DNA of 64,000 nt, from NCBI GenBank assembly GCA_905221605.1, contig CAJNDS010002559.1, positions 266,501 to 330,500 on the forward strand, written 5' to 3'. The translations under genes were made by a program, and so were the position numbers. Source of the DNA: Symbiodinium natans (taxonomy: Eukaryota; Sar; Dinophyceae; Suessiales; Symbiodiniaceae). Positions 41,547-52,236 of this stretch are shown here, in pieces. Below the pieces are notes generated by a model. It was not told the origin of the DNA, made no database searches, and saw only the letters and a list, made by a program, of their open reading frames with translations. How positions within the stretch are numbered: the stretch's first letter is position 1; each line of letters begins with the position of its first letter.

Positions 41547-43393
41547 AAGCAGTTGCGATGTGTTTGGCGGCCCGAGGGCTTAGGGGTTTAGGGTTTACGG
41601 TTGAGGGTTATGGATGAGGGTTGAGGGTTTAGCTGGTCAGCTCTCAAAAGACAGGTTCCCTGTTGTTACCATATCATAATACCGAGGGAAAAGTGCCCTA
41701 AACCCTAAACCCTAAACCCCAAACCCCAAACCCTAAACCCTCAACCCTCAACCCTAAACCGCAGCTTAGGAGACATTTGGAGGACGGATCGCATTGGAGC
41801 TGGATCCACATGAGGATCGCTTATTGGGTTCTGCTCATTGGAGGGGATGAGGGCCGAGGGACTCAAGGAATCCGATAGCAGGGTCTTATTTTCTTCTTTG
41901 TAGAACAGCCCCTGTATAAGGAGTCAGATACAAGGGTTTTGGGTTTAGGGTTTGGGGTTTAGGGTTCGGGTTTAAGATTTAGGTTTTAGGGTTTAGTGTT
42001 CAGGGTTTAGGGCCAGGTATGTGATGCAGTGATGCTGGCCTCCAGACGAACGTTGAGCCCGTCCTCGCAGCACGGGACATGGGTGGCATGGGCTTGTGGC
42101 TTTGTTGCTGGCAAGCCAAGGCACGCAAGGAAAGTCAACCACCTTGACGCCCTAAACCCTAAACCCTAAACCCTAAACCCGAAACCCGAAACACTAAACC
42201 CTAAACCCTACACCCTAAACCCTAAACCCTAACCCTAAACCCTAAACCCTAAACCCTGATTGAACCCTGCACCCTAAACCCTGAACTGCCTTAACCCTAA
42301 ACCTGAAACCCTAAACCCTCATGACCTCCTTAGGCAATTTGCTCCTACAACTAGCCCGAAATCTCGAAGTCTTCGGCCAATCTGCATCCCAACACTCTCA
42401 TTAGAGTCTCCAGAAAACAAAAGTGCAAAAACCTTTTTGGGGTACATATGTATATGCATATGTATACACAAAAATGGGACACAGCTCCTAAGGGTTTAGG
42501 GCTTCGGGGCACCAGAACCCTAAACCCTTCAATCCTAAACCCTTACAAACCCTAAACCCTATAAGTCCTAAATCCCATAAACCCTGACAATTCCTATAAA
42601 CCCTGAACCCTAAACCCTAAACCCTAAACCCTACTGAACCATATAAATTCTACAAACCCTAAAAGCCCGACAGATCCACTGCTTCCTTGTCCGGCTCTAC
42701 CCTCACACCTCCCTACCAAACCCATTGAAACCCTACGCCCTAAGGCCTATGAACCCTAAACCCTAAACCCCAAAGCCTAAACCCTAAACCCTAAACCCTA
42801 AACCCTAAACCCTAAACCCGACCACTGATCCACCGCTCCTTCGTCCGGCTCTGCAATGCCGGGCCTTGCTTCTTGTCGTCGGAGTCGTCGCTGAAGACGA
42901 CCGAGTTGACCTCAAAAGTGGGGGAGTTTAGGGTTTGGGGTTTGGGGTTTAGGGTTTAGGATTTAGGGTTTAGGGGGGAGTTTGGGGGGGGGGGGGGAGT
43001 TTAGGGTTTAGGGCCGCAGGGCTCAAGGGGTTTAGGGTTTAGGGTTTTGGGGGTTTAGGGCTCTGGGGGGTCAGTTCAGGGTTTCGGGTCTAGGGGTTTA
43101 GGGTTTAGGGATTTTAGGGTTGTGGGCTTTAGGGCCCAAGGGTTTGGGGATTTTAGGGCTTGAGGATGCTTGAGGGGTTAGGGTTTAGGGGCTTCGGGTT
43201 TAGGTTTTCGGGTTTAGGGCTTCGGGCCTAGGGTTCAGGGTTGAGGGTTTAGGGTTTAGGGTTATCCTCAGCATCACCATCTTCGTCATCATTTATAGGC
43301 TTGAGGGTTTCGGGCTTCAGGTACCGTTAACAGGCCTGAGGGGGCCACAGGTGGGCTTGAGGCTTCGAGGTTTAGGGTTTACAGATTAGGGTA

Positions 43394-43492
43394 TGGGTTT
43401 AGGGGTTTAGGGGTTTAGGGGTTTGGGGGGTTTAGGGGGTTTAGGGGGTTTAGGGGGTTTAGGGGGTTTAGGGGGTTAGGGGGTTTAGGGGT
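43394..43492 (+). repeat. TTTAGGGG / TTTAGGGGG variant array
   Basis: Three units of TTTAGGGG followed by about seven of the nine-base TTTAGGGGG. These are homogeneous variants distinct from the seven-base arrays. Confidence 0.9.
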
Positions 43493-43685
43493 TGAGGGTT
43501 TTGGTGGGGCAACTTCCCTGGTCACCTCGCGGTTCGACTGGGCGCCCTTGACCCCTTTCTTTAGGGGTCGGAATAATTACACATAGTGTTCCTTTAAGGT
43601 CCCTATATAAGTATTCTATCATCACCCCCCCAAAACCCCATTACAACTATTCAGGCCTAACCCCCTAAGCTCTAACTCTAGCTTA

Positions 43686-43872
43686 CTTGGTAGGCCAGCA
43701 ACCATATTACAACCCTAAACCCTAAACCCTAATTAAACCCTAAACCCTAACCCCTAAACCCTTTTGGGGTTTGGTTATTTCATAAGGGAACCCATGCTGC
43801 AATGAAAGCGCCCTTTTGGGGTTGGTAAGTTTACAAGGGACCTTGAACCCCAAAAAAAGGGAAAGGGGCAAA
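43686..43872. mobile_element. MITE family C copy containing CCCTAAA units
   Basis: Left end CTTGGTAGGCCAGCAACC, then a CCCTAAA stretch (43712-43763) with the same CTAATTAAACCC junction as at 38528, then GGTTTGGTTATTTCATAAGG. The right end is degenerate, so the limit is approximate. Confidence 0.5.
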
Positions 43873-44231
43873 TCTAGATTAGGGGCATTGGAGGCTCTGG
43901 ATATTTTGGAGGCTTTGGGGGCTGAGCTTTTGGGCTTAAAGGGTTTGGAGTATAGGGTTGATGACGTAAGGTGAGGCTCCAACGGGAATGGTTTTGGGGG
44001 TTTCGGGTTAGGGTTTTAGGGTTAGGGTTTAGGATTTAGGGTTTAGGGATTAGGGTTTAGGGTTTAGGCTTCATTTTCGGGTCTATACAGGCTAGCTGTT
44101 GGTCCAGCAGCCATTCGCGGAAAGCGGATGAAGTGGTTGGCGATGCCGAGGTAGTATCGTCCGCTGGTGTAGGGCTTTGCCTCCACTGTCTCGGTGATCC
44201 TCACAATGGCGATCGTTTGATGCACCTAAAC

Positions 44232-44338
44232 ACGGGATGTTCCCCCTTATACTAACAAACCTTAGTAGGGATTATAAGAAGGGGGTTATTTATCGAATCC
44301 CTGCTAAGAAGCTGTTAGCGTAAGGGGGAACATCCCTA
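44232..44338. mobile_element. MITE family B, second intact copy
   Basis: GGGATGTTCCCCCTTATACT at the left and AAGGGGGAACATCCC at the right, about 105 bp. CTAAAC occurs next to both ends, but the CCCTAAA background makes a target duplication uncertain. Confidence 0.8.
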
Positions 44339-44710
44339 AACCCCAAACCCAAAACCTAATCATGCGATCCTCACCGCGGCCTCACCCAAAACTAGGGCTG
44401 AAGCGGGACATGAAACCTAAGTACGGGGGAGATACAGGTGGGAGCGGGCAGCTACTCTCTCTCTCTCTCTGCCTCCAGGGTTTTACATGGGCATCTTAAG
44501 TATAAGACTGTTAGAAGGGAACACACCAACAGGAACCCTAAAGCCATGAGATGGGCAGTTCATAAGCGTTCATGGACGTCTGAGTCGAGCAGCTTTGACG
44601 GCGGCAGGAAGGAAAGTGAACCCGATGCCCTAAACCCTTAACAAAAAAGGATGCAGGGTGGCTAGCGCCCTGAGGGGGCCCAAATGCATTGCTGCCAGGA
44701 GAATAGAGAA

Positions 44711-44823
44711 TCTTGTTAGCCCAGTAACCTGCTTCTCTTAAGGGTACCCTGTTCTGGCTTGGTTACTGTATAAGGGAACCCAGAAACCAAAAAAAGGGTA
44801 AAGGGCGCCACTGGGCTACCAAG
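44711..44823. mobile_element. MITE family C, copy without telomeric array
   Basis: Left end CTTGTTAGCCCAGTAACC, right end CCACTGGGCTACCAAG, interior AAGGGTACCC and TTGGTTACTGTATAAGGGAA. 113 bp, close to the presumed ancestral form of the family. Confidence 0.75.
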
Positions 44824-45113
44824 AAATAGGGTTCAGGGGGCTTACGCGGGGTTGAGGGCTTCTAGGGCATAGGGATTCGGGTGCAAGGCAAGCACAAGCT
44901 GGCAGGTCCTGACTTCCTAAACCCTCCACGACTACACCTTTGTAGGGTTCAGGGTTTTGGGTTTTGGGTTCAGGGTTTCCGGTTTAGGGTTAGGGTTTAG
45001 GGTTCTGACTTTTTATTTCCGCTGTCGCCCCTAACCCCGAGCAACCTCGGCCTGTTGACCCCATTCCTTGTTGGCACCACGGCACCCGAAACCCTTAGAC
45101 CCCTACAGGGTGG

Positions 45114-45228
45114 GGCCCCCTTAATATACTAACTGTAGTTAAGGGACTTATAACCTACCTTAGGGTCCTTATAACCCAATTTAGGGCCCTTATAACTCTA
45201 CTTATAACTAGGGGGCCCCACCCTGTAG
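45114..45228. mobile_element. MITE-like palindrome, family D, reversed copy
   Basis: CTACAGGGTGGGGCCCCCTT ... AGGGGGCCCCACCCTGTAG. The interior matches the copy at 39758 in reverse complement (AACTGTAGTTAAGGGACTTA). Confidence 0.85.
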
Positions 45229-48200
45229 ACCCTACAGCCTAACCAGCCCCCACACCGGCCTTGCAAGTTTGAGGTCTCCTACACACCCTCCACGACTGCA
45301 CCTTTTCAGGGTTTTAGGGTCCGAAACATGTACCCCATAGACCCGGAAAGCCTAAACCCTAAACCCTAAACCCTAAACCCTAAACCCTAAACCCCCACAC
45401 TGGCCTTGCAGGGTTCAGGGCTCCTAGCAAAGGGGCACGAGCAAGCTACCCCTCTTCAGATGAGACTCTTGCTGAAGTTCAAGCCATATTCCTTCCAAGG
45501 GCTGACAGTTATTCCAAGGGTTCAGGGTTTAGGGTTTAGGGTTTAGGGTTTTAGGGTTTAGGGTTTAGGGTTTAGGGTTGATGGTTGAGGGTTATTTATT
45601 CCTTCCAAGGGTTCAGGGTTTAGGGTTTTGGCTTAGGGTTATTCCTTCCAAGGGTTTGGGGTTTAGGGTTCTTCCTTCCAAGGGTTATAGGTTTTAGGGT
45701 CATGCTTTCCAAGGGTTTAGGGTTTAGCGTTCTTCCTTCATTTGGACAAAAAACCGTAAGCCCCAAGCCCTGCAGACCCTGGACGAAAAATCTCTGAGCT
45801 TCTTTCGGGGCTGAAGGCTTTAGGCTTAAGGCTGAGGGTGAACTCGAAACCCTAAACCCTGAACCCGACACCCCAAACCCTGACCCCCAAAAGTTTGTGA
45901 GGCGAGAGCCTGCAAAACTACTTGTTAGCAACAAGCTGGAGACCGACCCCCAAAAAACTGCTCTAAAACCTACTGCACCCTGAGCAACTTCCTAAACCTC
46001 ACAAACCCCAGAACCTTATAAACGGCATATACTCTTGTACAGTTTAGGGTTTACTTACCTTCAGGGTTTAATTAGGGACCCTGAATTGGATCTGGGACCT
46101 GGTACAGTCGCTCCTCCTGGCTCTTTGAAACCTAAACCCCGAACCCAACACCCCAAGCCCCAAACCCAAACCTCAAACCCCAAACCCCAAACCCTAAACC
46201 CTAAACCCTAAACCCTAAACCGCTCTCCTGCACCCACCCCGCAAGCAGGAGATGGCCCCTCCGCACCCGACAACTCTAAACCGCAACTTAAACCCCAAGC
46301 CCGACAAACTGCTAATGCTCTCTACCTTAAATCCGAAAACCCTAAACCCTAAGCAGTAAAATCTACGTCCTTGAACCCTAGGCCCCTCAACATGAAAACT
46401 TCCTACTCTGAAACCCTAAGCCCGAAAATTCTAACCCCAACCGCTGAACCTCTCCGCCCGAGCACCTTCACCCCAAAAGGCCACAGAACACCTGGTTGCT
46501 CTTTAACCACCCAATAGCAGTTTAACTTTTAGCTCCCTGAAAATTCACACGGGGAACGCCAAAACTCATAAAAGGGACATAGTTGTAGTAAAGTCCCACC
46601 TAGACCATATTTGCTGTCTTTGGTTTATTAGTTCATGGTTGGGATAGCACGAAAAGTCTAATTTGTTTATTCCTTATTGAGTTTAAGCACCCTTAAAAAT
46701 GTTGTAGTAACGTCCAACCCTAAACCCTAAACCCTAAACCCGAAACCCTAAACCCTAAACCACCTAGACACAGTTTTGGCCAAGTTGCCTGATACTCCAG
46801 CGTGTCGAAGCTGAAGATAAACCTCAGAGGTTCAACCAGGAACCTGGGAGCCCTAAACCCTAGCCATAAACCCTAAACCCTAAAACCCTAAGCCCTATAC
46901 CCGATAAAAAAAAAAAAACAAACAAACAAACAATAAATTGAATCTGACATAAATAACAAAAACCAAATAAAAATGATAAACCCTAAACTCTAAACCCGTC
47001 GTGCCCTAAGTCCTAAACCTCACACGTGTCCTTCAAGCTTCGGGCCCTAAGCCCTACCTCCTTTTTGACAACCTTCGGGTTAACTCGATACCACTTATCT
47101 AGGGGTTTATCCCTAAGGGAATATCGGGCCATAGTAGGAGTATATTGAGGGAAACTTTAGGGGTACAACCTTAGGGGTCTGAGTCTGAATCCCTTGAAAT
47201 AAAAGCCCTAAACCCTAAACCCTGAACCCCAAACCCTAAACACGAAACGCTCCATCCCCAACTGTCAAAGCCCCGAACCTTAGACTTGCCAGACCTCAGC
47301 CCAAAACCGATAATTTGAAGCCCCAAACCCTAAACCCTACACCCTAAACCCTGTACTTGGGCCTTAAAGCTACCATATGGGAACACCTCGAAGGCCCAAG
47401 CATGTGCTATATAGATACATTGACCCTTGGGGTAGGAAGCAGGCTCCTTAAACTTCCCTGATGGCAAGGGTTCCCCCCAACCCCTAGAGGTTGTTTGCTA
47501 AGGTCTCCCCTTCTAAGGGAATTTCATAAAGGCCCTTTGAAAACAACTCACACGTAGGGTTAGGGTTTAGGGTATGGAGCGCTCGAAGCTCCCGGCACCC
47601 AATACTAGTAGGCTGCTAGGGATCTAACGCGCTACATGTACAACCTACTGGGGCCATTTGCAGCCTTATCATTTTCAACCCCAATCTCCGGTTCTTGGGG
47701 GCTGTAACTAAATTATGCTTATGGCTAGGCTTTAGGGGGGAGCTTTGTGCAGGTTGAGGATTGTAGGCTTGACGACTCAGGTAGGGAGCAGCAGTGATGT
47801 CGCGATGCCTACGACCACCAGCACCGCCAGCCACACCTGTGAGCAATAGGGTTTAGTGTTTAGGGTTTAGGGTTCAGGGTTGAGGCTCTCTACACACGAA
47901 GGGTTTGGTCTTGGGGATTCGGGTGCAGGGTTTAGGGTGTAGTGTAGGGTTTAGGACATTGTTTGAAACATTGATGGTCGGCTGCACGGCAACCCAACCA
48001 TAAGAGGGGTCCTGTGTCTTGTGCTGAATGGGATTTTACTGGACACAAACACCTAACAAAAAAAAGGGGAGCAAGAGTACTACTGCCGCATCGACATATG
48101 TGAACCCCCAGTGCCAGCCTCCTAAACAATGATCCTAGAAAAGGATACAGGATGACCCCTAAGGGAAGCTACCCCATCCTGGGTAGCCAGCGCCCCGAAA

Positions 48201-48462
48201 CTGGACCCTGAACCCCAAAACCCTACAAACATCCAACCGACCGAAGCCTCCCCCCCTGCCCCCCCCCCCCCCCATGGGTTTCCTTTTTGGATGCGTAGAT
48301 GACCCTGAGCTTTATAGTTGCGGACACTGAGCCTGAAGCGTGCAGGGGTTTAGGGTTTAGGGTTTAGGGTTTAGGGTTTAGGGTCTAGGCAGAGCGTTGC
48401 ATCAATGCATCTTCGCGGTTCACAGCACTGCTGTCGAAAATTGCTGCTTGATTTACGATTAT

Positions 48463-48555
48463 TTGCTTAAGAACCCCAAAAGATTAAACATATTAATCCC
48501 TATATTTCCCGTGTGAGGAAGAACATGCTTTATTTTCTGGGGGGCTCTTAAGCAA
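48463..48555. mobile_element. MITE-like palindrome, family F
   Basis: TTGCTTAAGAACCCCAAAAG at the left; CTGGGGGGCTCTTAAGCAA at the right. A shorter relative is at 55673-55746. Confidence 0.7.
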
Positions 48556-49181
48556 TCAAGGGTTTAGGGTTTAGGGTTTGGGGTTTGGGGTTTGGGGTTT
48601 ACGCCACACTGGACCCCCAGAGCGGGGTAACAGAAGTCTGCCACTTGTTCCAATTTGTAGGCCTCTTGCCTCACTTGCCCCCCCCCCCTTTTTTGGGTTT
48701 AGGGTTTAGGGTTTAGGGTTTAGGGTTTAGGGTTTAGGGTTGTCCGAATTGATCGTTTAACAGTGTCTCGATCAAGACACCTGTACTGTCAACGGGATTT
48801 CTGTGTCGCACACTTGCCCCACTCAGGCTTGCGGCTGTACCGCTTTCGGAAAGTGGGGCAAATTCAGTGAGTGGCTTCTGCCTGCGCCCGCAATATGAGG
48901 CAACGAACAGTCGCTTGTTTCGGGCCGCCTGCCTTGAAACCATACCTGGCGGACTCCCACAGCGCGCTGTGTATGAGCTGCAGGAATCTGCGCGCGCAGC
49001 AGTGCCTACACCCTAAACCATAAACCCTAAACCCTAAACCCAAAACCCTACACACTAAACCCTAAACCCTAAACCATAATCCCAAAACCCTAAACCCTCG
49101 TCCTGGAAACCATAAAGGCCCCCAGCCTGGTTCATGATCCTGTGCCCAAGATCGCCACTGCCATCAACGAGCTCACATGCA

Positions 49182-49206
49182 GGGGGGGGGGGGGGGGGGG
49201 GGGGGG
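49182..49206. repeat. Poly-G tract, 25 bases
   Basis: Uninterrupted G run beside degenerate telomeric units. Confidence 0.95.
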
Positions 49207-49624
49207 TTGGGGTTTAGGTTTAGGGTTTGGGGATTAGGGTTAGGGTCTGGGGTTTAGGGTTTCGGAGTAGTTATGTGGTTCAGGCAGTTCATCCCGTCTC
49301 TGGGGTAGCTGCACAGCACTATTGCCGAGACCGATTGAGGGTTCTGCAGCTGGTCACCTGAACCCTAAAGAAGAAACCCGAGACCCTTCTCCGCGTTGCT
49401 GTCCATCTTGAGCCATGAGCAGCAAGCACATTGGAAAACCGTTAGAAAATACGGTTCGTAATGAAACCTTGGTGAGTGTATGTATTGCGTGTCTTCTGGG
49501 GAACTACGGATACAAACCCTACACCCTGAGCCCGAAAACTCAACCCCTGCTAATGAAATAACAGCCCTACTTCATATCCAAGCATGCTGAAGCCCGTCTA
49601 AAGCCCAGCGGTTTGAACATTGAT

Positions 49625-49685
49625 AGGGTTTAGGGTTTAGGGTTTAGGGTTTAGGGTTTAGGGTTTAGGGTTTAGGGTTTTAGGG
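49625..49685 (+). repeat. TTTAGGG array
   Basis: About eight perfect units. Confidence 0.95.
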
Positions 49686-51548
49686 TTTAGGGGTTTAGGG
49701 TTAAGGTCTGGGGGAGGGGGGGGGAGGGGCGCTTTCAAGCTGGAAGCGTTGAAGGCTGAACCCCAAACAAGCCTTAAACATTCTTGGGAGGTGCATGAAC
49801 CCTAAACCTCTAGTAAACCCTAAGCTCTAAGTCCTGAGCCCCATGCCATAAACCGTATATCCGAACGCTAAACTTCCCTAAGTTCAACCCCTAAACCCTG
49901 AAACCCTGACACCCTGAAACCCTGAAACTCTGAAACCCTGAAACCCTGAAACCCAAATTAAACCCTGATTAAACCCTAAACCCTAAACCCTGAAACCTAA
50001 ACCCTAAACCCTAAACCCTAAACCCTCAACCCTCAACCCGAAACCCCACGCCCGAAACTCCAGGCTTGTCGAGCCCCCGGCGCTCGATGGGCAAGTGGCC
50101 GCAGGCGGGGGCAGGCTCAGGAGGCTCAGGGGCCTTCCGGTTTGGGGTTCAGGGTTTAGGGTTCAGGGTTTAGGGTTCGGGGTAAAGAGTTTTTTGGGGG
50201 GTTTTGGGGTTGGGGGGGTGAAGGGGTTAGGGGGTCAAGAGTGTTTGGGCTTTGGGGTTAGGGGGGTTAAGGGGTTAATGGCTCAGGGTTTCGGCGGCAT
50301 GAGGGAACTCCCTCGGTCTTGCAAAGACGAGCCTGTACGCCATGCAACCTTGAAGTACCTAAGCGTCATCTCACATCTCCCCCATGAAGGTACTGTGCAT
50401 GCCGCTTTCCAGTCTGGGGAATGCAAGCTTAAGCCAAGAAGTCCCGCATACAAGGGTGGACTTTCGGATATGGCAGTCCTTCCCCTAAAAACCCTGAACC
50501 CTAAACCCTAAGCCCGCAAAAAACCCTAAACCACCTGAAGCCCAAAACCCTTCTCTTTAGGGTCTGGGGTTTAGGGTTCTAGGATTTTTCAGGGAAACCT
50601 TACACAGCTTAGGGTTCAGGGTTCAGGTTTCAGGGTTTAGGGTTTAGGGCTTAGGGTTTAGGATTTAGGATGTAGGGTTTAGGGTTAGTGACAAAGTTAG
50701 TGAGCTTAGAGCTGTGTTTGGTTGCCGGTTCCGGGTGCTCCGAGCCAATGGTTCGACCAACTCAGGTTGGCTGGACCTGCCCCTCAAAGTGTGAGGTGTA
50801 TTTGTTCAAACTGCCCGACTAATCACTAGCGCAATCCCCAAACTCTAAACCCTAGACCCTAAACCCTAGACCCTAAACTCTAGACCCTAAACCCATTCCC
50901 AGTCCTGCGTGAGCGAGGCTCTTGCATCGCGAAGATCCGTGGACCTGGGTTCGCAGAAGCAGGGACCTAATGACCTACATTAGGGGGTAGGATTAGGAGG
51001 ACCCTTGGGGATACAGATCCTCTGAAGAAGGTCCTGTTTAAGAGAGCCAGAAGAGGGTTAAGAATCAAGAAGGGCTCCCTTTTAAGTGTACCCCTTATCC
51101 TACCTAGGATACATGGAGGTTCATGGGTAGCTCGAAGTATTGTATAGGGATTAAGGTTCAGGGTCATAAGAAGCCCAAGTATAGTGCAACCAGTGCTTAC
51201 CCTGGATAAACCCTAAACCCTAAACCCTAAACCCTAAACCCTAAACCCTAAACCCTAACCCCAAACATAGCTGCACATAAGCCTCCATCTAAACTCTAAG
51301 CCGGAGAGACAACCAGACGTCAGACCTCCGGAGCACACATCCTCGCGCAGAAAATAGGGTCTAGGGGTCCCCTTAAACCCGAAAGCCTAAACCCCTAAGC
51401 CCTAAGCCCTAAAACCCCTGAAGCCTAAACCCCTAAACCCTAAAGCCTCTTGAAGCTGTATAGGCCCTCCAACGCAACCATCCTTGGCATCGCAAGTTCG
51501 AAAGCCCTGAAACCTCATTCCCCATCCCGAGGACGTGGAGGTTCCATG

Positions 51549-51722
51549 GTTTTGGGTTTAGGGGTTTAGGGGTTTAGGGTTTAGGGGTTCAGGGGTTCAG
51601 GGGTTTAGGGGTTCAGGGGTTCAGGGGTTTAGGGGTTTAGGGGTTTAGGGGTTTAGGGGTTTAGGGGTTTAGGGGTTTAGGGGTTTAGGGGTTTAGGGGT
51701 TTAGGGGTTTAGGGGTTTAGGG
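51549..51722 (+). repeat. TTTAGGGG variant array
   Basis: About twenty units of the eight-base TTTAGGGG, with a few TTCAGGGG. An opposite-strand counterpart (CCCCTAAA) is at about 52388-52447. Confidence 0.95.
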
Positions 51723-52041
51723 TGGTTTTCAATGAGGTCATACCTAGCTTAGCTAGAGCCTTACGTTGGGGTCCTTAGGCCTTATCGCCAGGTTCTGAAC
51801 CCCAATCAACCTTCTGAGCACGGATGTACAGGATTCCGTGACGACGAGAATTGCCGTGATGGTTCTCGACTTGTGGCTTTAAGGCTTAGGGTTTAGGGTT
51901 TAGGGTTTAGGGTTTAGGGATAGGGTGTCTTTAGGGCCCTTAATGCGTTTCAAGGGTTTGGGATGTGGGGGTCGGCTCACCAATTCCAACCCCGGAGTTC
52001 GTGTTAAGAAACCAAAACTTCAAAACTTTAAGGCACCACAT

Positions 52042-52081
52042 CTTGGTAGCCTAGTAACCATAGTGTGATAAGGGCACCCGT

Positions 52082-52169
<88 letters not shown>

Positions 52170-52236
52170 GGTTGGTTACTTTGTAAGAGAGCCCTTAACC
52201 AAACAAAACGGAAAAAGGGCAACACTGGGCTGCCAA
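52042..52236. mobile_element. MITE family C copy with an internal 80-base G tract
   Basis: Left end CTTGGTAGCCTAGTAACC, right end CACTGGGCTGCCAA, with GTGATAAGGGCACCC before and GGTTGGTTACTTTGTAAG after the G run (52084-52163). Minus-strand ORF 52028-52225 is a poly-Pro artefact of the G run. Confidence 0.75.

Noticed and set aside
50095-50511. 138-codon plus-strand ORF
   Set aside because: It starts in telomeric and G-rich repeat, ends in TLNPKP repeat peptide, and has no domain.
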